64,000 nt of DNA from Corynebacterium pygosceleis (lineage in GTDB: Bacteria; Actinomycetota; Actinomycetes; Mycobacteriales; Mycobacteriaceae), in NCBI RefSeq assembly GCF_016595275.2, contig NZ_JAENIQ020000003.1, positions 62,001 through 126,000 of the forward strand. Direction: 5' to 3'. How positions within the stretch are numbered: the stretch's first letter is position 1; the number at the start of each line of letters is the position of its first letter. Of this stretch, positions 35,612 to 46,045 are shown piece by piece. The translations under genes were made by a program, and so were the position numbers. The notes beneath the pieces were generated by a model. That model was not told the DNA's origin and did no database searches. It worked only from the letters and a program-made list of their open reading frames with translations.

Positions 35612-37447
35612 ATGACCAACTCTGACCCGAATGAACTAGACGCGCACCACACACATCAGTGCGGACCGAAGGACGGTCTGACTGAAATCGAGCCCCGGTC
35701 GGCGACGCAGACCCTGGCGTCCATGCTGGAGTCGCCGGCCCCCCTGCATCACACCGAGGACACCGACGACATCGTCTCGGAGGCAGACGCCGAGTTCCAC
35801 CGGCTCTGCTGGCCCGTGATCCTCCCCGCGATGGCCATCGTCATCTCGGTCGTTCTCTGGGGCCTGCTCGGCCCCGATTCCTTCTCGGCCTTCGCCTCGG
35901 ATGCCCTCTCCGTCGTCGTCAACAACTTCGGTTGGGCCTTCGCCCTGTTCGGGACGGTCTTCGTCGCGTTCATCGTCATCCTCGCCGCCACGAAGTTCGG
36001 CCACATCAAGTTGGGTCGGGACAACGAGGCACCGGAGTTCTCCACGGTGAGCTGGATCGCGATGATGTTCGCCGCGGGCATGGGCATCGGTCTGATGTTC
36101 TACGGAACCTCCGAGCCGCTCGGCCACTACCGTGCCGGAGTTCCCGGTCATGAGGAGCAGGAGGTCGGAACCGCATTCGCGACGACCCTGTTCCACTGGA
36201 CGCTCCACCCCTGGTCCGTGTACGCCATCGTCGGGTTGGGCATCGCCTACTCCACGTTCCGCGTTGGCCGCAAGCAGCTGCTCAGTTCCGCCTTCACCCC
36301 GCTCATCGGCGTGAAGGGGGCGGAAGGCGTGCTCGGCAAGATCATCGACATCCTCGCCATCATCGCCACGGTGTTCGGTACCGCGGCCTCGCTCGGCATC
36401 GGTGCCGTCCAGATCTCCGCCGGCCTCGACAAGACCGGCCTGATCCCCGATGCCCAGGATTCCACGATCCTCATGATCGTGCTCGTCCTGACCCTCGCCT
36501 TCGTCATCTCCGCGATGTCCGGTGTCGGCAAGGGCATCCAGTACATCTCCAACGTCAACATGATCCTGGCCGGCCTTCTCGCGATCTTCGTGTTCGTGCT
36601 CGGACCGACGGTTCACATCCTGAACATGATCCCGACCGCGACCGGCAACTACCTTCTCGAGTTCTTCGAGATGGCGGCGCGCACCGCAGATTCCGCGAAC
36701 GGTACCGCGGGTGACTGGCTCTCCGGTTGGACCATCTTCTACTGGGCGTGGTGGATCTCTTGGAGCCCCTTCGTCGGCATGTTCCTGGCGCGCATCTCCC
36801 GTGGTCGTACGATCCGTGAGTTCGTCATCGGTGTGATCGCCGTTCCGACCGCCGTGTCCGTCGTCTGGTTCTGCATCTTCGGCGGCACCGCCATCCACCT
36901 CGAGCAGATCGGTGAATCCATCTACGGTGACGGCGACGCCAAGCGTCAGCTGTTCGACCTGCTCTACACCCTGCCGGGTGGATCCATCGCGGCCTTCGTC
37001 GCGATGCTGCTGCTGGCCACCTTCTTCATCACCTCCGCGGACTCCGCGTCCACGGTGATGGGTTCCATGAGCCAGAACGGCCGATTGGAAGCCAACCGTT
37101 TCGTCACCGCCGGATGGGGAGTCGGTACGGCCGCCATCGGTCTGACCCTGCTGATGAGTGGTGGCGCGGATGTTCTGAGCAACCTCCAGAACGTGACCAT
37201 CATCGTCGCCAGCCCGTTCCTGCTCGTGATCTTCCTGCTGATGTTCGCTCTGGTGAAGGATCTGCGCAACGATCAGCTCTACCTGGATCACAAGGCGCAG
37301 CGTGAGTTCGCGATGAATCTCGCCCGTGAGGCACGTCTCCACGCCGAGCACCAGAAGCGTGCGGCGAAGAAGGCCGCGCGCGCGGCGGGCAAGACACCCA
37401 AGATCAAGAACGCCACGAAGTCGGCGAAGAAGGGCAACAAGGAGTAA
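35612..37447 (+). CDS. betP: Glycine betaine transporter BetP (BCCT family)
   Basis: A 611-residue sodium-coupled, osmotically activated betaine carrier. The glycine-rich stretch [17 protein letters not shown] begins at residue 154, and the tryptophan box [15 protein letters not shown] at about residue 373. Long blocks such as [20 protein letters not shown] and [17 protein letters not shown] match C. glutamicum BetP closely. The negatively charged N-terminal extension and the positively charged C-terminal helix ([16 protein letters not shown]), which sense potassium and membrane state in BetP, are both present. It lies between rsmI and metG as in C. glutamicum. A strong terminator follows. 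Confidence 0.93.
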   Translation: MTNSDPNELDAHHTHQCGPKDGLTEIEPRSATQTLASMLESPAPLHHTEDTDDIVSEADAEFHRLCWPVILPAMAIVISVVLWGLLGPDSFSAFASDALSVVVNNFGWAFALFGTVFVAFIVILAATKFGHIKLGRDNEAPEFSTVSWIAMMFAAGMGIGLMFYGTSEPLGHYRAGVPGHEEQEVGTAFATTLFHWTLHPWSVYAIVGLGIAYSTFRVGRKQLLSSAFTPLIGVKGAEGVLGKIIDILAIIATVFGTAASLGIGAVQISAGLDKTGLIPDAQDSTILMIVLVLTLAFVISAMSGVGKGIQYISNVNMILAGLLAIFVFVLGPTVHILNMIPTATGNYLLEFFEMAARTADSANGTAGDWLSGWTIFYWAWWISWSPFVGMFLARISRGRTIREFVIGVIAVPTAVSVVWFCIFGGTAIHLEQIGESIYGDGDAKRQLFDLLYTLPGGSIAAFVAMLLLATFFITSADSASTVMGSMSQNGRLEANRFVTAGWGVGTAAIGLTLLMSGGADVLSNLQNVTIIVASPFLLVIFLLMFALVKDLRNDQLYLDHKAQREFAMNLAREARLHAEHQKRAAKKAARAAGKTPKIKNATKSAKKGNKE

Positions 37448-37467
37448 CAGCGTTCCCGCTTCGTTTG

Positions 37468-37513
37468 CGGAACCCCGCCACCGGACAGTCCGGTGGCGGG
37501 GTTCCGTCTTTTC
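37468..37513 (+). terminator. Terminator after betP
   Basis: A perfect 18-bp stem (37468-37485 with 37489-37506) and three-base loop, followed by TCTTTTCCC. A canonical rho-independent terminator. Confidence 0.88.
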
Positions 37514-37564
37514 CCGGGTACCCGGGGTCGGCACCGTCGGGGGCGATAAATTAGGCTGGTGGGC

Positions 37565-39394
37565 ATGACGAAGTCTGTGCTCACTGCTGTTGCCTGGCCT
37601 TACGCCAACGGTCCCCGCCACATCGGGCATGTGGCGGGGTTCGGTGTCCCCTCCGACGTGTTCTCCCGTTTCCAACGAATGTCGGGGTCAGATGTGCTGA
37701 TGATCTCAGGCACCGACGAGCACGGCACCCCGCTGCTCGTGCAGGCGGAGAAGGAGGGCGTCAGCGTCCAGGAGCTCGCGGACCGGTACAACCGCCAGAT
37801 CGTCGAGGACCTCGCGGGCCTGGGGCTGTCGTACGATCTGTTCACCCGCACCACGACCCGCAACCACTACGCCGTGGTGCAGGAGCTCTTCCGGGGGCTG
37901 CACGACAACGGGTACATGGTCGCGGAGACCACCATGGGTGCCATCAGCCCGTCCACGGGTCGGACACTGCCGGACCGTTACATCGAGGGGACCTGCCCGC
38001 TCTGCGGCGCCGCCGGGGCCCGTGGCGACCAGTGTGACGCCTGTGGGAATCAGCTGGATCCGGCAGACCTCATCGACCCGGTCAGCAAGATCAACGGGGA
38101 GACACCCGAGTTCGTCGAGACCGAACACTTCCTGCTCGATCTTCCCGCCCTCGCCGGGGCACTCGAAGAGTGGCTGAAGGGACGCACCGACTGGCGTCCC
38201 AACGTCCTGAAGTTCTCGCTGAATCTGCTGGGGGATCTCCGTCCGCGCGCGATGACCCGTGACATCGACTGGGGCGTGCCGGTCCCGATCGACGGTTGGT
38301 CCGAGAACGGCGCGAAGAAGCTGTACGTCTGGTTCGACGCCGTCGTCGGTTACCTGTCCTCCTCCATCGAGTGGGCGTGGCGCACCGGGCAGCCGGAGGC
38401 GTGGCGGAGGTTCTGGACGGACCCCGAGGCCCTCTCCTACTACTTCATGGGCAAGGACAACATCACGTTCCACTCCCAGATCTGGCCGGGAGAGCTCCTG
38501 GGCTACCGTGGCCTGGGTGCCAGGGGCGGACAGCAGGGCGAGTTCGGTGCCCTCCAGCTCCCCACGGAGGTCGTGTCCTCCGAGTACCTCACCATGTCGG
38601 GCTCCAAGTTCTCGTCGTCCAAGGGCGTGGTCATCTACGTGAAGGACTTCCTGAAGGAGTTCGGCCCGGACCCGCTGCGCTACTTCATCGCCGTCGCCGG
38701 CCCGGAGAACACCGACACGGACTTCACGTGGGACGAGTTCGTCCGCCGGGTGAACAACGAACTCGCGAACGGCTGGGGGAACCTGGTCAACCGGACGGTG
38801 TCGATGGCGCACAAGAACTTCGGTCAGGTCCCGACCCCGGGTGAACTCACCGAGGCGGACCAGCGGATCCTCACCCTCGCATCCGAGGCCTTCGACGTCG
38901 TCGGCGGGGCACTGGGACAGTCGAAGTTCAAGGCGGGCATCACCCACGCGATGCACGTCGTCGGTGAGGCCAACGCCTACATCGCCGAGCAGGAGCCGTG
39001 GAAGCTCGCCAAGGATGAGTCGCAGCGTGAACGGCTGGGCACCGTGCTGCACACCGCTCTGCAGGTGGTGAGTGACTGCAACACCCTCCTCACCCCGTAC
39101 CTGCCCCACACCGCGCAGAAGGTCCACGAGACCCTCGGGCGTGACGGGGTCTGGGCCGCGATGCCCGAGATCCACGAGGTGACCGACGACATGCCGGTTG
39201 ATCCGGTGGGTGCCGGTGTACCGGAGAAGGGGCGGAGCTATCCCGTCATCATGGGTGACTACGCCGGTCAGCAGGCCCGTTGGGAACGCGTCGACGTCGT
39301 CCCGGGTACGGCACTGACGAAGCCGAAGCCGCTCATCGCGAAGCTGGATCCCGAGCTGGGGGAGACCGGTCCGGAGTGGGCGCCGGTCCGGTGA
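37565..39394 (+). CDS. metG: Methionyl-tRNA synthetase
   Basis: A 609-residue class I synthetase. The HIGH motif is in [16 protein letters not shown] near residue 15, the zinc knuckle starts at Cys144 (CPLCG then CDACG), and the KMSKS-type loop reads [10 protein letters not shown]. The C-terminal anticodon-binding helices contain [12 protein letters not shown]. No C-terminal Trbp111 domain is present, the usual form in actinobacteria. TAGGCT (37552-37557) is seven bases before the ATG, so the mRNA is probably leaderless. Confidence 0.95.
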   Translation: MTKSVLTAVAWPYANGPRHIGHVAGFGVPSDVFSRFQRMSGSDVLMISGTDEHGTPLLVQAEKEGVSVQELADRYNRQIVEDLAGLGLSYDLFTRTTTRNHYAVVQELFRGLHDNGYMVAETTMGAISPSTGRTLPDRYIEGTCPLCGAAGARGDQCDACGNQLDPADLIDPVSKINGETPEFVETEHFLLDLPALAGALEEWLKGRTDWRPNVLKFSLNLLGDLRPRAMTRDIDWGVPVPIDGWSENGAKKLYVWFDAVVGYLSSSIEWAWRTGQPEAWRRFWTDPEALSYYFMGKDNITFHSQIWPGELLGYRGLGARGGQQGEFGALQLPTEVVSSEYLTMSGSKFSSSKGVVIYVKDFLKEFGPDPLRYFIAVAGPENTDTDFTWDEFVRRVNNELANGWGNLVNRTVSMAHKNFGQVPTPGELTEADQRILTLASEAFDVVGGALGQSKFKAGITHAMHVVGEANAYIAEQEPWKLAKDESQRERLGTVLHTALQVVSDCNTLLTPYLPHTAQKVHETLGRDGVWAAMPEIHEVTDDMPVDPVGAGVPEKGRSYPVIMGDYAGQQARWERVDVVPGTALTKPKPLIAKLDPELGETGPEWAPVR

Positions 39395-39491
39395 GGCCGG
39401 CAACCCGTGCGTCCCGGGTAGGCCACGGGACGTGGTCGGGGCCGGGTAGCCGGGCACCGGTGGCCTGACGGTTTGGACTACCGTGGAGGGC

Positions 39492-40289
39492 ATGCGAACC
39501 CGATCAGACGTATCCAGTTGGCTCACCGACATGGACGGTGTCCTCGTACATGAAGAGAAGGCCCTGCCCGGCGCCCAGGATCTCATCGAGCACTGGAAGA
39601 AGGAGGAGACTCCCTTCCTGGTCCTCACCAACAACTCCATCTACACCCCGAGGGATCTGGCCGCGCGTCTCCAGGATTCGGGGCTCGACGTCCCGGAGGA
39701 ACGCATCTGGACATCGGCGCTCGCGACCGCGACCTTCCTGAAGGAACAGGCCGCAGGCGGGACCGCCTATGTCATCGGTGAGGCCGGTATCATCACCGCC
39801 CTGCACGAGGCGGGGTTTGTGCTCACGGACCGGGACCCGGATTTTGTCGTCGTGGGGGAGACCCGCAACTACTCCTTCGAGGCGATCACCACGGCGATCC
39901 GCTTGATCGACGAGGGGGCGCGGTTCATCGCGACCAATCCCGATCCGACGGGGCCCAGCTCCGAGGGGATCATCCCGGCGACCGGTGCGATCACCGCGCT
40001 GATCACCAAGGCCACGAAGAGGGAACCCTACGTGGTCGGTAAACCCAATCCGATGATGTTCCGTTCGGCGCTGAACAAGATCGGTGCCCACAGTGAACAC
40101 ACGGGGATGATCGGTGACAGGATGGACACCGACATCGTCGCGGGCATGGAGGCGGGTCTGTACACCGTCCTCGTGTTGTCGGGGATCTCGTCGAAGGACT
40201 CCGTCCGGGAGTTCCCGTTCCAGGCCAACGAGATGCTCGACGGTGTGAACCAGCTGCTGAAACCCGGGAAGGGTTTACCGAAGAAGTGA
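39492..40289 (+). CDS. HAD-superfamily phosphatase, NagD-like (HAD-IIA)
   Basis: A 265-residue cytoplasmic phosphatase. Motif I is LTDMDGVLVH with the nucleophile aspartate, motif II LVLTNNSIYTPRD, and the C-terminal VGKPNPMMF and MIGDRMDTDIVAG carry motifs III and IV. The C2-type cap is of HAD-IIA type (NagD, p-nitrophenylphosphatase); the natural substrate is unknown. TACCGT (39479-39484) sits seven bases before ATG 39492; GTG 39483 is an in-frame alternative but overlaps this element. Confidence 0.85.
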   Translation: MRTRSDVSSWLTDMDGVLVHEEKALPGAQDLIEHWKKEETPFLVLTNNSIYTPRDLAARLQDSGLDVPEERIWTSALATATFLKEQAAGGTAYVIGEAGIITALHEAGFVLTDRDPDFVVVGETRNYSFEAITTAIRLIDEGARFIATNPDPTGPSSEGIIPATGAITALITKATKREPYVVGKPNPMMFRSALNKIGAHSEHTGMIGDRMDTDIVAGMEAGLYTVLVLSGISSKDSVREFPFQANEMLDGVNQLLKPGKGLPKK

Positions 40290-40316
40290 TTCGACGGTGA
40301 GGGACTGTTCCCGGGG

Positions 40317-40958
40317 TCAGGGGCGCAGCTGCAGCTCCATGCCGCGTATCACGAACTCGGTCTTGCGTTGCAGCCAGTCGTGGTCCCACAGATTCTCCCG
40401 GATCGGGAAGTGCTGCCGTTCCTCACTGCGGACCGACCCGAGGCGTTGTCTGGCCAGTTCGAATCCGTCACCGTCACGCAGTGACTGGGTGACCATGCTC
40501 GCCACGAGGACGTTGTCGCTCAACATGTCCACGATGAAGTGCATGTCGTCGTCCCCGCCGGGAAAACTCGCCCGCGTGAGGCCCCGGGTGAGGTCATCGA
40601 GGTAGTCCTGGATGGCGAAGTGGGAACCGGGGAACGTCAGCAGTGAGTGGGCGATTCCCGGATAGGTGCCGCACAGGTTCCACAGCGCATCCGTGTACTC
40701 GCGGAGCTGGTCCTGCCACGTCGCCTCCGGGTCCGGGAGATTGAGTTCTCCGGTCACACGGAGGAAACAGTGCATGAGCAGGTCGTCCCGGGAATTCACC
40801 ACCCGGTAGAGACTCGGGGCGGCGACCCCGAGGGTCTTCGCCACCCCGGTCAGGGTGAAACGGTCGATTCCCTGGGAAATGGCGGCATCCACGGCCTGGT
40901 CAAGTGTGAATACCGGTTTGGGGCCAGTCTTCCGGCGTGGGGTCTGACATGGTTCCAT
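40317..40958 (-). CDS. TetR/AcrR family regulator next to the ABC/ECF operon
   Basis: A 213-residue regulator with an N-terminal TetR helix-turn-helix (FTLTGVAKTLGVAAPSLYRV, about residues 39-58) and an unassigned ligand-binding helical domain. It lies 14 bases downstream of the ABC exporter-fold pair on the same strand. A GATACT element near 40969-40964, inside the end of the upstream gene, could give it its own promoter. I infer that it regulates the neighbouring transporter genes or responds to their substrate. Confidence 0.75.
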   Translation of the reverse strand: MEPCQTPRRKTGPKPVFTLDQAVDAAISQGIDRFTLTGVAKTLGVAAPSLYRVVNSRDDLLMHCFLRVTGELNLPDPEATWQDQLREYTDALWNLCGTYPGIAHSLLTFPGSHFAIQDYLDDLTRGLTRASFPGGDDDMHFIVDMLSDNVLVASMVTQSLRDGDGFELARQRLGSVRSEERQHFPIRENLWDHDWLQRKTEFVIRGMELQLRP

Positions 40959-40972
40959 GGGTCACAAGAGTA

Positions 40973-42745
40973 TCAGGAATGTGTCAGACGCCACCCTGCG
41001 GCGGCTTCGCGCCGCCCGCAGAACTGCCGGTAGGGACCGTCCACGGAGATGAGCTCCCCGTGGGTTCCCCGTTGCACGACGGAACCTGAATCATCCAGGA
41101 CGATGATCTGGTCCGCGGCCCTCACGGTGTTGAGCTTGTGGGCGATCGCGATCACGGTGGAACGCCTGGACAGCTCCGCGACGGACGCGACGATGTTGGC
41201 CTCGTTCTCCGCGTCGAGAGCGGCGGTGGCCTCATCGAGCAGCACGATCGGTGCCTTCTTCATCAACGCCCGTGCGACCGACACACGCTGGCGTTCGCCG
41301 CCCGACAGGGAACGGCCGCCCTCACCGACCCTGGTGTCCCAGCCGAGACGGTCCGCGATGTCGTCGACCCCGGCGAGGCGCGCGGCGTCCCGGATCTCCT
41401 CGTCGGTGGCGTCGGGACGTCCGATCCGGATGTTCGCCTCGAGTGTGTCGTCGAAGAGGTAGACATCCTGGAACACCATCGAGACCTGTTCCATCAGCTG
41501 CTCGGTCGACTGGTCCCGGACATCGGCCCCGCCCACGCGCACGGATCCGGAATCGGCGTCGTAGAAACGGCAGATCAGTCTCGCGATCGTGGTCTTCCCG
41601 GAGCCCGAGGGGCCGACGAGTGCGGTCAGGGTTCCGGGACCCGCGGTGAAGGAGACACCCTCCAGGACGGGCGAACCGGGCTCGTATCCGAAGGTGACGT
41701 CGTCGAGCACGACCTCCCCGGGGTCCGTCACACCGGCCGGGTTCTCCGGGGTCTCGTACACGGGGGCGTCCAGGATCTCCCGCATCTCCTTCATCGGGGT
41801 CCGGACGACGCTGATTCCGGCGTAGCCCTCGCCGAGTGCCTGCAGGTTCTGCGTGAAGCGGAGGACCATGCCGATGAATGCGATGGTCTCGATCGGTCCC
41901 AGTGCGCCGTCCGTCGCCAGGATCGCCGCGGTGGTGATCAGCGCGACGGACACCAGCTGGATGAGCAGACCGTTGATCCCCAGGACCACCGCGGAGATGA
42001 AGAAGTCGCGGAGCCGTTCGGAGTCGTTGCGTTCACCCGCCTCGACCAGCGGGGTGAAGTCGTCCGTGAGACCCGCCGCGCGAAGTTCGGGTTGGCACAC
42101 CGCGAACTCGACCAGGCGGTCGGCGAGAACCGCGTCGGTGGCGCTCACCCGTTCATCGCTGCGGATCTTGACCGCCCGGAGTCCGGCCAGGGAGATGAAG
42201 ATGAACGGCGTCGCGACGGTCATCGTCAGGCCGATGCGCCAGTCCCACAGCCAGCAGCCGATGAGGATGACGAACACCGACACCGCCTGCGAGATGACCA
42301 TCTGGAGCATGTGGGCGAGGATCTGGCAGATGAGGACGAAGCTGGTGGAGACGAGTCTGGACAATCCCCCGGTGGACAGTGAACTGAACCATCCCAGCGG
42401 CAGTGTCGCCAGGTGGTCGCCGAGTGCGTGGTGCGTGTGCCGCATGTAGTCGGTGGTGGCCGTGAACCCGGTCACCGCCTGGGTGTAGCGGAAGTAGAAG
42501 GTGATCGCGGCGAGGACGGCGAGGATGATCAGCCAACCGGTGAAGGGTATTCCGAGGGCGTCGGACCCGGTGGCGAGCGTGGTCGCCGCGGGCAGGAGCG
42601 CGAGGAGGGAGATCCCCTCGAGTGCGCCGTTGGCGACGTTCGCGAACAGGTGCTTGTTGAGTTGGCGGATGCCGCTGTCGCTCATCTGCCGGCGCAGGAT
42701 CCCGAGCTGCAGTGGATCGATTCCGTGTGTGGCCATGACGGTCAC
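40973..42745 (-). CDS. ABC exporter-fold half-transporter (membrane domain plus ATPase), subunit 1
   Basis: A 590-residue half-transporter: six membrane helices (about residues 40-330) followed by an ATPase with LVGPSGSGKTTIARLI (Walker A), LSGGERQRVSVARAL (signature) and IVLLDEATAALD (Walker B, catalytic Glu present). Its GTG start overlaps the stop of subunit 2 by four bases, so the two probably form a heterodimer. Paired half-transporters beside iron-uptake genes resemble YbtPQ and IrtAB, exporter-fold proteins that import ferric siderophores. No siderophore-interacting FAD domain is attached, unlike IrtA. Import or export cannot be told from the sequence. Confidence 0.85.
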   Translation of the reverse strand: MTVMATHGIDPLQLGILRRQMSDSGIRQLNKHLFANVANGALEGISLLALLPAATTLATGSDALGIPFTGWLIILAVLAAITFYFRYTQAVTGFTATTDYMRHTHHALGDHLATLPLGWFSSLSTGGLSRLVSTSFVLICQILAHMLQMVISQAVSVFVILIGCWLWDWRIGLTMTVATPFIFISLAGLRAVKIRSDERVSATDAVLADRLVEFAVCQPELRAAGLTDDFTPLVEAGERNDSERLRDFFISAVVLGINGLLIQLVSVALITTAAILATDGALGPIETIAFIGMVLRFTQNLQALGEGYAGISVVRTPMKEMREILDAPVYETPENPAGVTDPGEVVLDDVTFGYEPGSPVLEGVSFTAGPGTLTALVGPSGSGKTTIARLICRFYDADSGSVRVGGADVRDQSTEQLMEQVSMVFQDVYLFDDTLEANIRIGRPDATDEEIRDAARLAGVDDIADRLGWDTRVGEGGRSLSGGERQRVSVARALMKKAPIVLLDEATAALDAENEANIVASVAELSRRSTVIAIAHKLNTVRAADQIIVLDDSGSVVQRGTHGELISVDGPYRQFCGRREAAAGWRLTHS

Positions 42746-44541
42746 TTCCCTTCGGTGGTCAGGCCCATGAGGGCGTCGATGGCGTGGTCGGTGACCGCGT
42801 CGCCGGTGAGTCGGCCGGTGATCCGGCCCGATTCGAGGCGGATGATCTGGTCCGCGCCCCGGACAGACTCCGGGCGGTGCGCGATGACCAGCACCGTGCG
42901 TCCGGCGACGAGCCTGTTCAGTGCGAGCTGGATCTCGGACTCGGCGTCCGGATCGGTCGCGGCCAGGGCCTCGTCGAGGATGAGTATCGGGGCGTCGGCC
43001 AGCAGCGCACGGGCGATGGCGATGCGCTGCGCCTGACCGCCGGAGAGATCCGTCCCGGATTCGCCGCCGATGACGGTGTCGAGCCCGTCCGGCAGCGCCT
43101 CGATCTCCTCGGCTATACGGGCTGACCGAGCCGCGGCCCAGACCTCCTCGTCGGTCGCCTCCGGAGTGGCGAGGCGGATGTTGTCCCGGATCGTCAGCTG
43201 GAGGAGCTTGGGATTCTGGAGGACGAAGCTGACCTCGCCGTAGAGCTGCCGGGTGGTGAGTTCACGGATGTCCACGCCGCCGATGAGGACGCGTCCGGAA
43301 TCGGGGTCCGTGAATCGCGCGAGCATCGTCGCGAGAGTCGACTTGCCGGAACCGGACGGACCGACCAGTGCGGTCACCGTCCCCTCCGGGCAGGTCAGGT
43401 CGACATGATCGAGGGCGGTGTTCCCGGTGCCGTCACCGTAGGAGAAGCTGACGTCCTCGAAGTGGACGGTGTGCCCGTCGGGTGTTCCGCCGGAACCCAC
43501 CGGGAGTGACGGGGCGTTGAGGGTCTCCTGCAGTCGTTTCGCCGCGGCTCCGGCCGTGAGATAGCCCCAGGACGAGTTGGCCATGACGACGACGGCCGTC
43601 GGAATGACGAGGGAGATCAGGGTCGTGGCGAGGACGTCCGCGATGGAGACGGTTCCGTTGCGCACGAGCAGTGAGCCACCGGCGAAGTTGACCAGGATCA
43701 GCAGGGGGACGCTGATGATCGCCTCCGCGATCGCGGAGCGGCGCATCTGCGGTCCGCACCAGTCGTAGAAGAAGGAGGAGAACCGGTCCGCGGCATCGGC
43801 GTACCGCCGGTGGGCACGGCCGGTCTGCCCGAACGCCTTGACCACCTCGATGCCGTCGGCGAACTCGACCGCGGTCGCGGAGACGTCGCCGAGCAGGACA
43901 TCCATCTCCGTGGTCTTCTCCGCCATGCCGCGCATCGACAGGATCATGATCAGGATGTACACGGGCAGGTTCGCCACGGCGAGCAGACCCAGCCGCCAGT
44001 CCACGAAGAACGCGTAGACGATGAGTGCGACGGGGGCCGCCGACGCCGCGGCCGACTCCACGGGTGCATGGGCGATGAGTGTGTGCAGGGTACGGATGTC
44101 GTCCTGCACGGCCTTGCGCACCCGTCCCGAGTTGGTGTCGCTGAACCACGCCAGCGGGGCGGTGGCGACGCGGGCGACCAGTCGGTTGCGGACGAGGGTG
44201 CCCAGTTTCAGGTCCGCGTAGTGGGTGATCCCGAGTCCCGTGAGCATCAGCATCGCCTGGGCGGCGAAGGCGCCGATGAGCCATGCGGTCACGGTGGTCA
44301 CCTCGCCGCGGTCGGGTGACACCCCGGACGCCCGTGCCGTGAGGAAGATCTCACCGAGCCGGACGAGGGCGATGTAGGGGGCGATGGCGGCGACGCCGGA
44401 GAGCACACCGAACACCCGCCCGATGTTCAGTGCCCCCGCGACGGGGGAGAGCAGTTCCTTGAGCGCCGCCTTCTCCGCGGCGGAGCGTTCGGCGGCATCG
44501 GTGATTCTCTCATCGTCCGGTTTCGTGCGGTTGGTTGTCAT
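42742..44541 (-). CDS. ABC exporter-fold half-transporter (membrane domain plus ATPase), subunit 2
   Basis: A 599-residue partner of the downstream half-transporter. Six membrane helices (about residues 45-330) precede an ATPase with LVGPSGSGKSTLATML, LSGGQAQRIAIARALL and ILILDEALAATDP; the catalytic glutamate is retained. A 40-residue charged N-terminal lead is unusual but within the family range. The start lies one base beyond the stop of the ECF double-ATPase gene, so it is part of the same operon. The residues in the ligand cavity cannot be interpreted by eye. Confidence 0.85.
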   Translation of the reverse strand: MTTNRTKPDDERITDAAERSAAEKAALKELLSPVAGALNIGRVFGVLSGVAAIAPYIALVRLGEIFLTARASGVSPDRGEVTTVTAWLIGAFAAQAMLMLTGLGITHYADLKLGTLVRNRLVARVATAPLAWFSDTNSGRVRKAVQDDIRTLHTLIAHAPVESAAASAAPVALIVYAFFVDWRLGLLAVANLPVYILIMILSMRGMAEKTTEMDVLLGDVSATAVEFADGIEVVKAFGQTGRAHRRYADAADRFSSFFYDWCGPQMRRSAIAEAIISVPLLILVNFAGGSLLVRNGTVSIADVLATTLISLVIPTAVVVMANSSWGYLTAGAAAKRLQETLNAPSLPVGSGGTPDGHTVHFEDVSFSYGDGTGNTALDHVDLTCPEGTVTALVGPSGSGKSTLATMLARFTDPDSGRVLIGGVDIRELTTRQLYGEVSFVLQNPKLLQLTIRDNIRLATPEATDEEVWAAARSARIAEEIEALPDGLDTVIGGESGTDLSGGQAQRIAIARALLADAPILILDEALAATDPDAESEIQLALNRLVAGRTVLVIAHRPESVRGADQIIRLESGRITGRLTGDAVTDHAIDALMGLTTEGK

Positions 44542-44542
44542 G

Positions 44543-46045
44543 TCATTCCTCGGATTCGTTTTCTGTTAGGTGTGGTGTGAGTTCGATGACACGGTCGCAG
44601 CAGGCGGAGATCAGTTCGGCGTCGTGGCTGATGACGATCACCACCGCGCCGCCCTCCGCGAGCTCCCGGAGCTTGGCCGCGATCGCGTCCAGATGCGCGA
44701 GATCGACCCCGGAGGTGGGTTCGTCGAAGACGTAGATCCGCTTGTTCTGCGCGAGCGCTGTGGCGATGACCAGACGTTGGCGTTGTCCCCCGGACAGTGA
44801 CAGCGGGTGGCGGGTGGCCGTGTCGGCCAGCCCCAGTGCCGCCAGCAGCTCGGCGGCGTGCTCACCGCCGTGGTCGCCGTCCGTGCCGAGGGTGACCTCA
44901 CCGATGACGGTGTCCGCGAACAGCTGCCGCCCCGTGTCCTGCATGACGATGTACCCGTTCGCCGCCCGGTCCCGGGCCGAGAGGGGACGGCCCGCGAGTG
45001 AGACGCGACCACCCCCGGCCGGGTTCCCGAGCCCGCAGATCAGTCGGGCGAGGGTGGTTTTCCCGGCTCCGTTCGGTCCGGTCAGTCCGGTGACGGTTCC
45101 TGCCGGGAAGACCATGTGGGGGATGTCCAGTACGGTCCGTGACCCGTAGGAGAAACGGATGTCCCTCAGTTCCAGGCCGTCGGTGTCTGCGGGGGCTCCG
45201 GGGTCCGCCGTGGGGACCGGTGCCACCGGACGGGTGAGGGATCTGAGCCCGAGGCGTCGTCGCGTGTCGTCGTCGAGGGTGAAGAACTCCCGCCCGGTGA
45301 AGCTGCGTTCGATACGGCCGTCGCGCAGGTAGTGCACCGTGTCGGCCAGATCCCGCAGGTGGTGGAGGCGGTGCTCGGCGGTGATGATCGTCGTACCCTC
45401 GGACTTGAGTTCGGCGAGCAGTGTCGCGAGCTCGTCGACGGCGGTCGGCGAGAGGTTCGATGTGGCCTCGTCCAGGAGCAGGACCGGTACCCCGGCGACG
45501 ACCGCGCAGGTGCACGCGACCCGTTGGAGCTGCCCACCGGACAGGGTCGACAGTTTCCGCCCGAGCAGTCCGGAGATTCCGCACCGTTCGGCTGCCTCGG
45601 TGACCCGGGCACGGATCTCCGGGGGAGCGGCCCCGAAGTTCTCCGGGGTGAAGGCGAGTTCCGTGGTCACCGTCGAGGTGAAGAACTGCGTGCGGGGATT
45701 CTGGAACACGGTTGCGCTCAATCCCCCTACCTCGGACAGAGGGGTCGTCGGCATGTCGGCTCCGCTGACGCGGACCGTTCCGCTGATGTCGCCCGGGTGG
45801 AAGTTCGGGGCGAGTCCGTTGATGAGACGGAGCACGGTCGATTTCCCGGAGCCGGAGGGGCCGCACAACACTGTGAGGCTTCCCGGTGGACAGCTCAGGG
45901 TGATGTCGCTGACCCCACGCCCGGGCTCCACCGGCGTCGTTGTGTCCGTCTCGACGACCCCGAAGACCTCGTCGGCTCCGGCTGCGCGGTCGGCGCGGTA
46001 GCTGAAACTGACGCCGTCGAGGGTGATCCGTCCCGTGCCGGTCAT
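44543..46045 (-). CDS. ECF transporter double ATPase (EcfA-EcfA' fusion)
   Basis: A 500-residue protein with two ATPase domains in one chain, the energy-coupling pair of an ECF importer. Domain 1 (residues 5-260) has LCGPSGSGKSTVLRLINGL, LSGGQLQRVACTCAV and VLLLDEATSNLSP; domain 2 (from about 280) has LTGPNGAGKTTLARLICGL, LSGGQRQRLVIATAL and YVFDEPTSGVD. Both Walker B glutamates are present. The ATG overlaps the stop of the EcfT gene (ATGA). Together with EcfT and the S component it forms a complete group I ECF transporter. Confidence 0.88.
   Translation of the reverse strand: MTGTGRITLDGVSFSYRADRAAGADEVFGVVETDTTTPVEPGRGVSDITLSCPPGSLTVLCGPSGSGKSTVLRLINGLAPNFHPGDISGTVRVSGADMPTTPLSEVGGLSATVFQNPRTQFFTSTVTTELAFTPENFGAAPPEIRARVTEAAERCGISGLLGRKLSTLSGGQLQRVACTCAVVAGVPVLLLDEATSNLSPTAVDELATLLAELKSEGTTIITAEHRLHHLRDLADTVHYLRDGRIERSFTGREFFTLDDDTRRRLGLRSLTRPVAPVPTADPGAPADTDGLELRDIRFSYGSRTVLDIPHMVFPAGTVTGLTGPNGAGKTTLARLICGLGNPAGGGRVSLAGRPLSARDRAANGYIVMQDTGRQLFADTVIGEVTLGTDGDHGGEHAAELLAALGLADTATRHPLSLSGGQRQRLVIATALAQNKRIYVFDEPTSGVDLAHLDAIAAKLRELAEGGAVVIVISHDAELISACCDRVIELTPHLTENESEE

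Noticed and set aside
35636..37675. 679-codon antisense frame across betP and metG
   Set aside because: Opposite conserved membrane-protein codons; highly charged nonsense translation.
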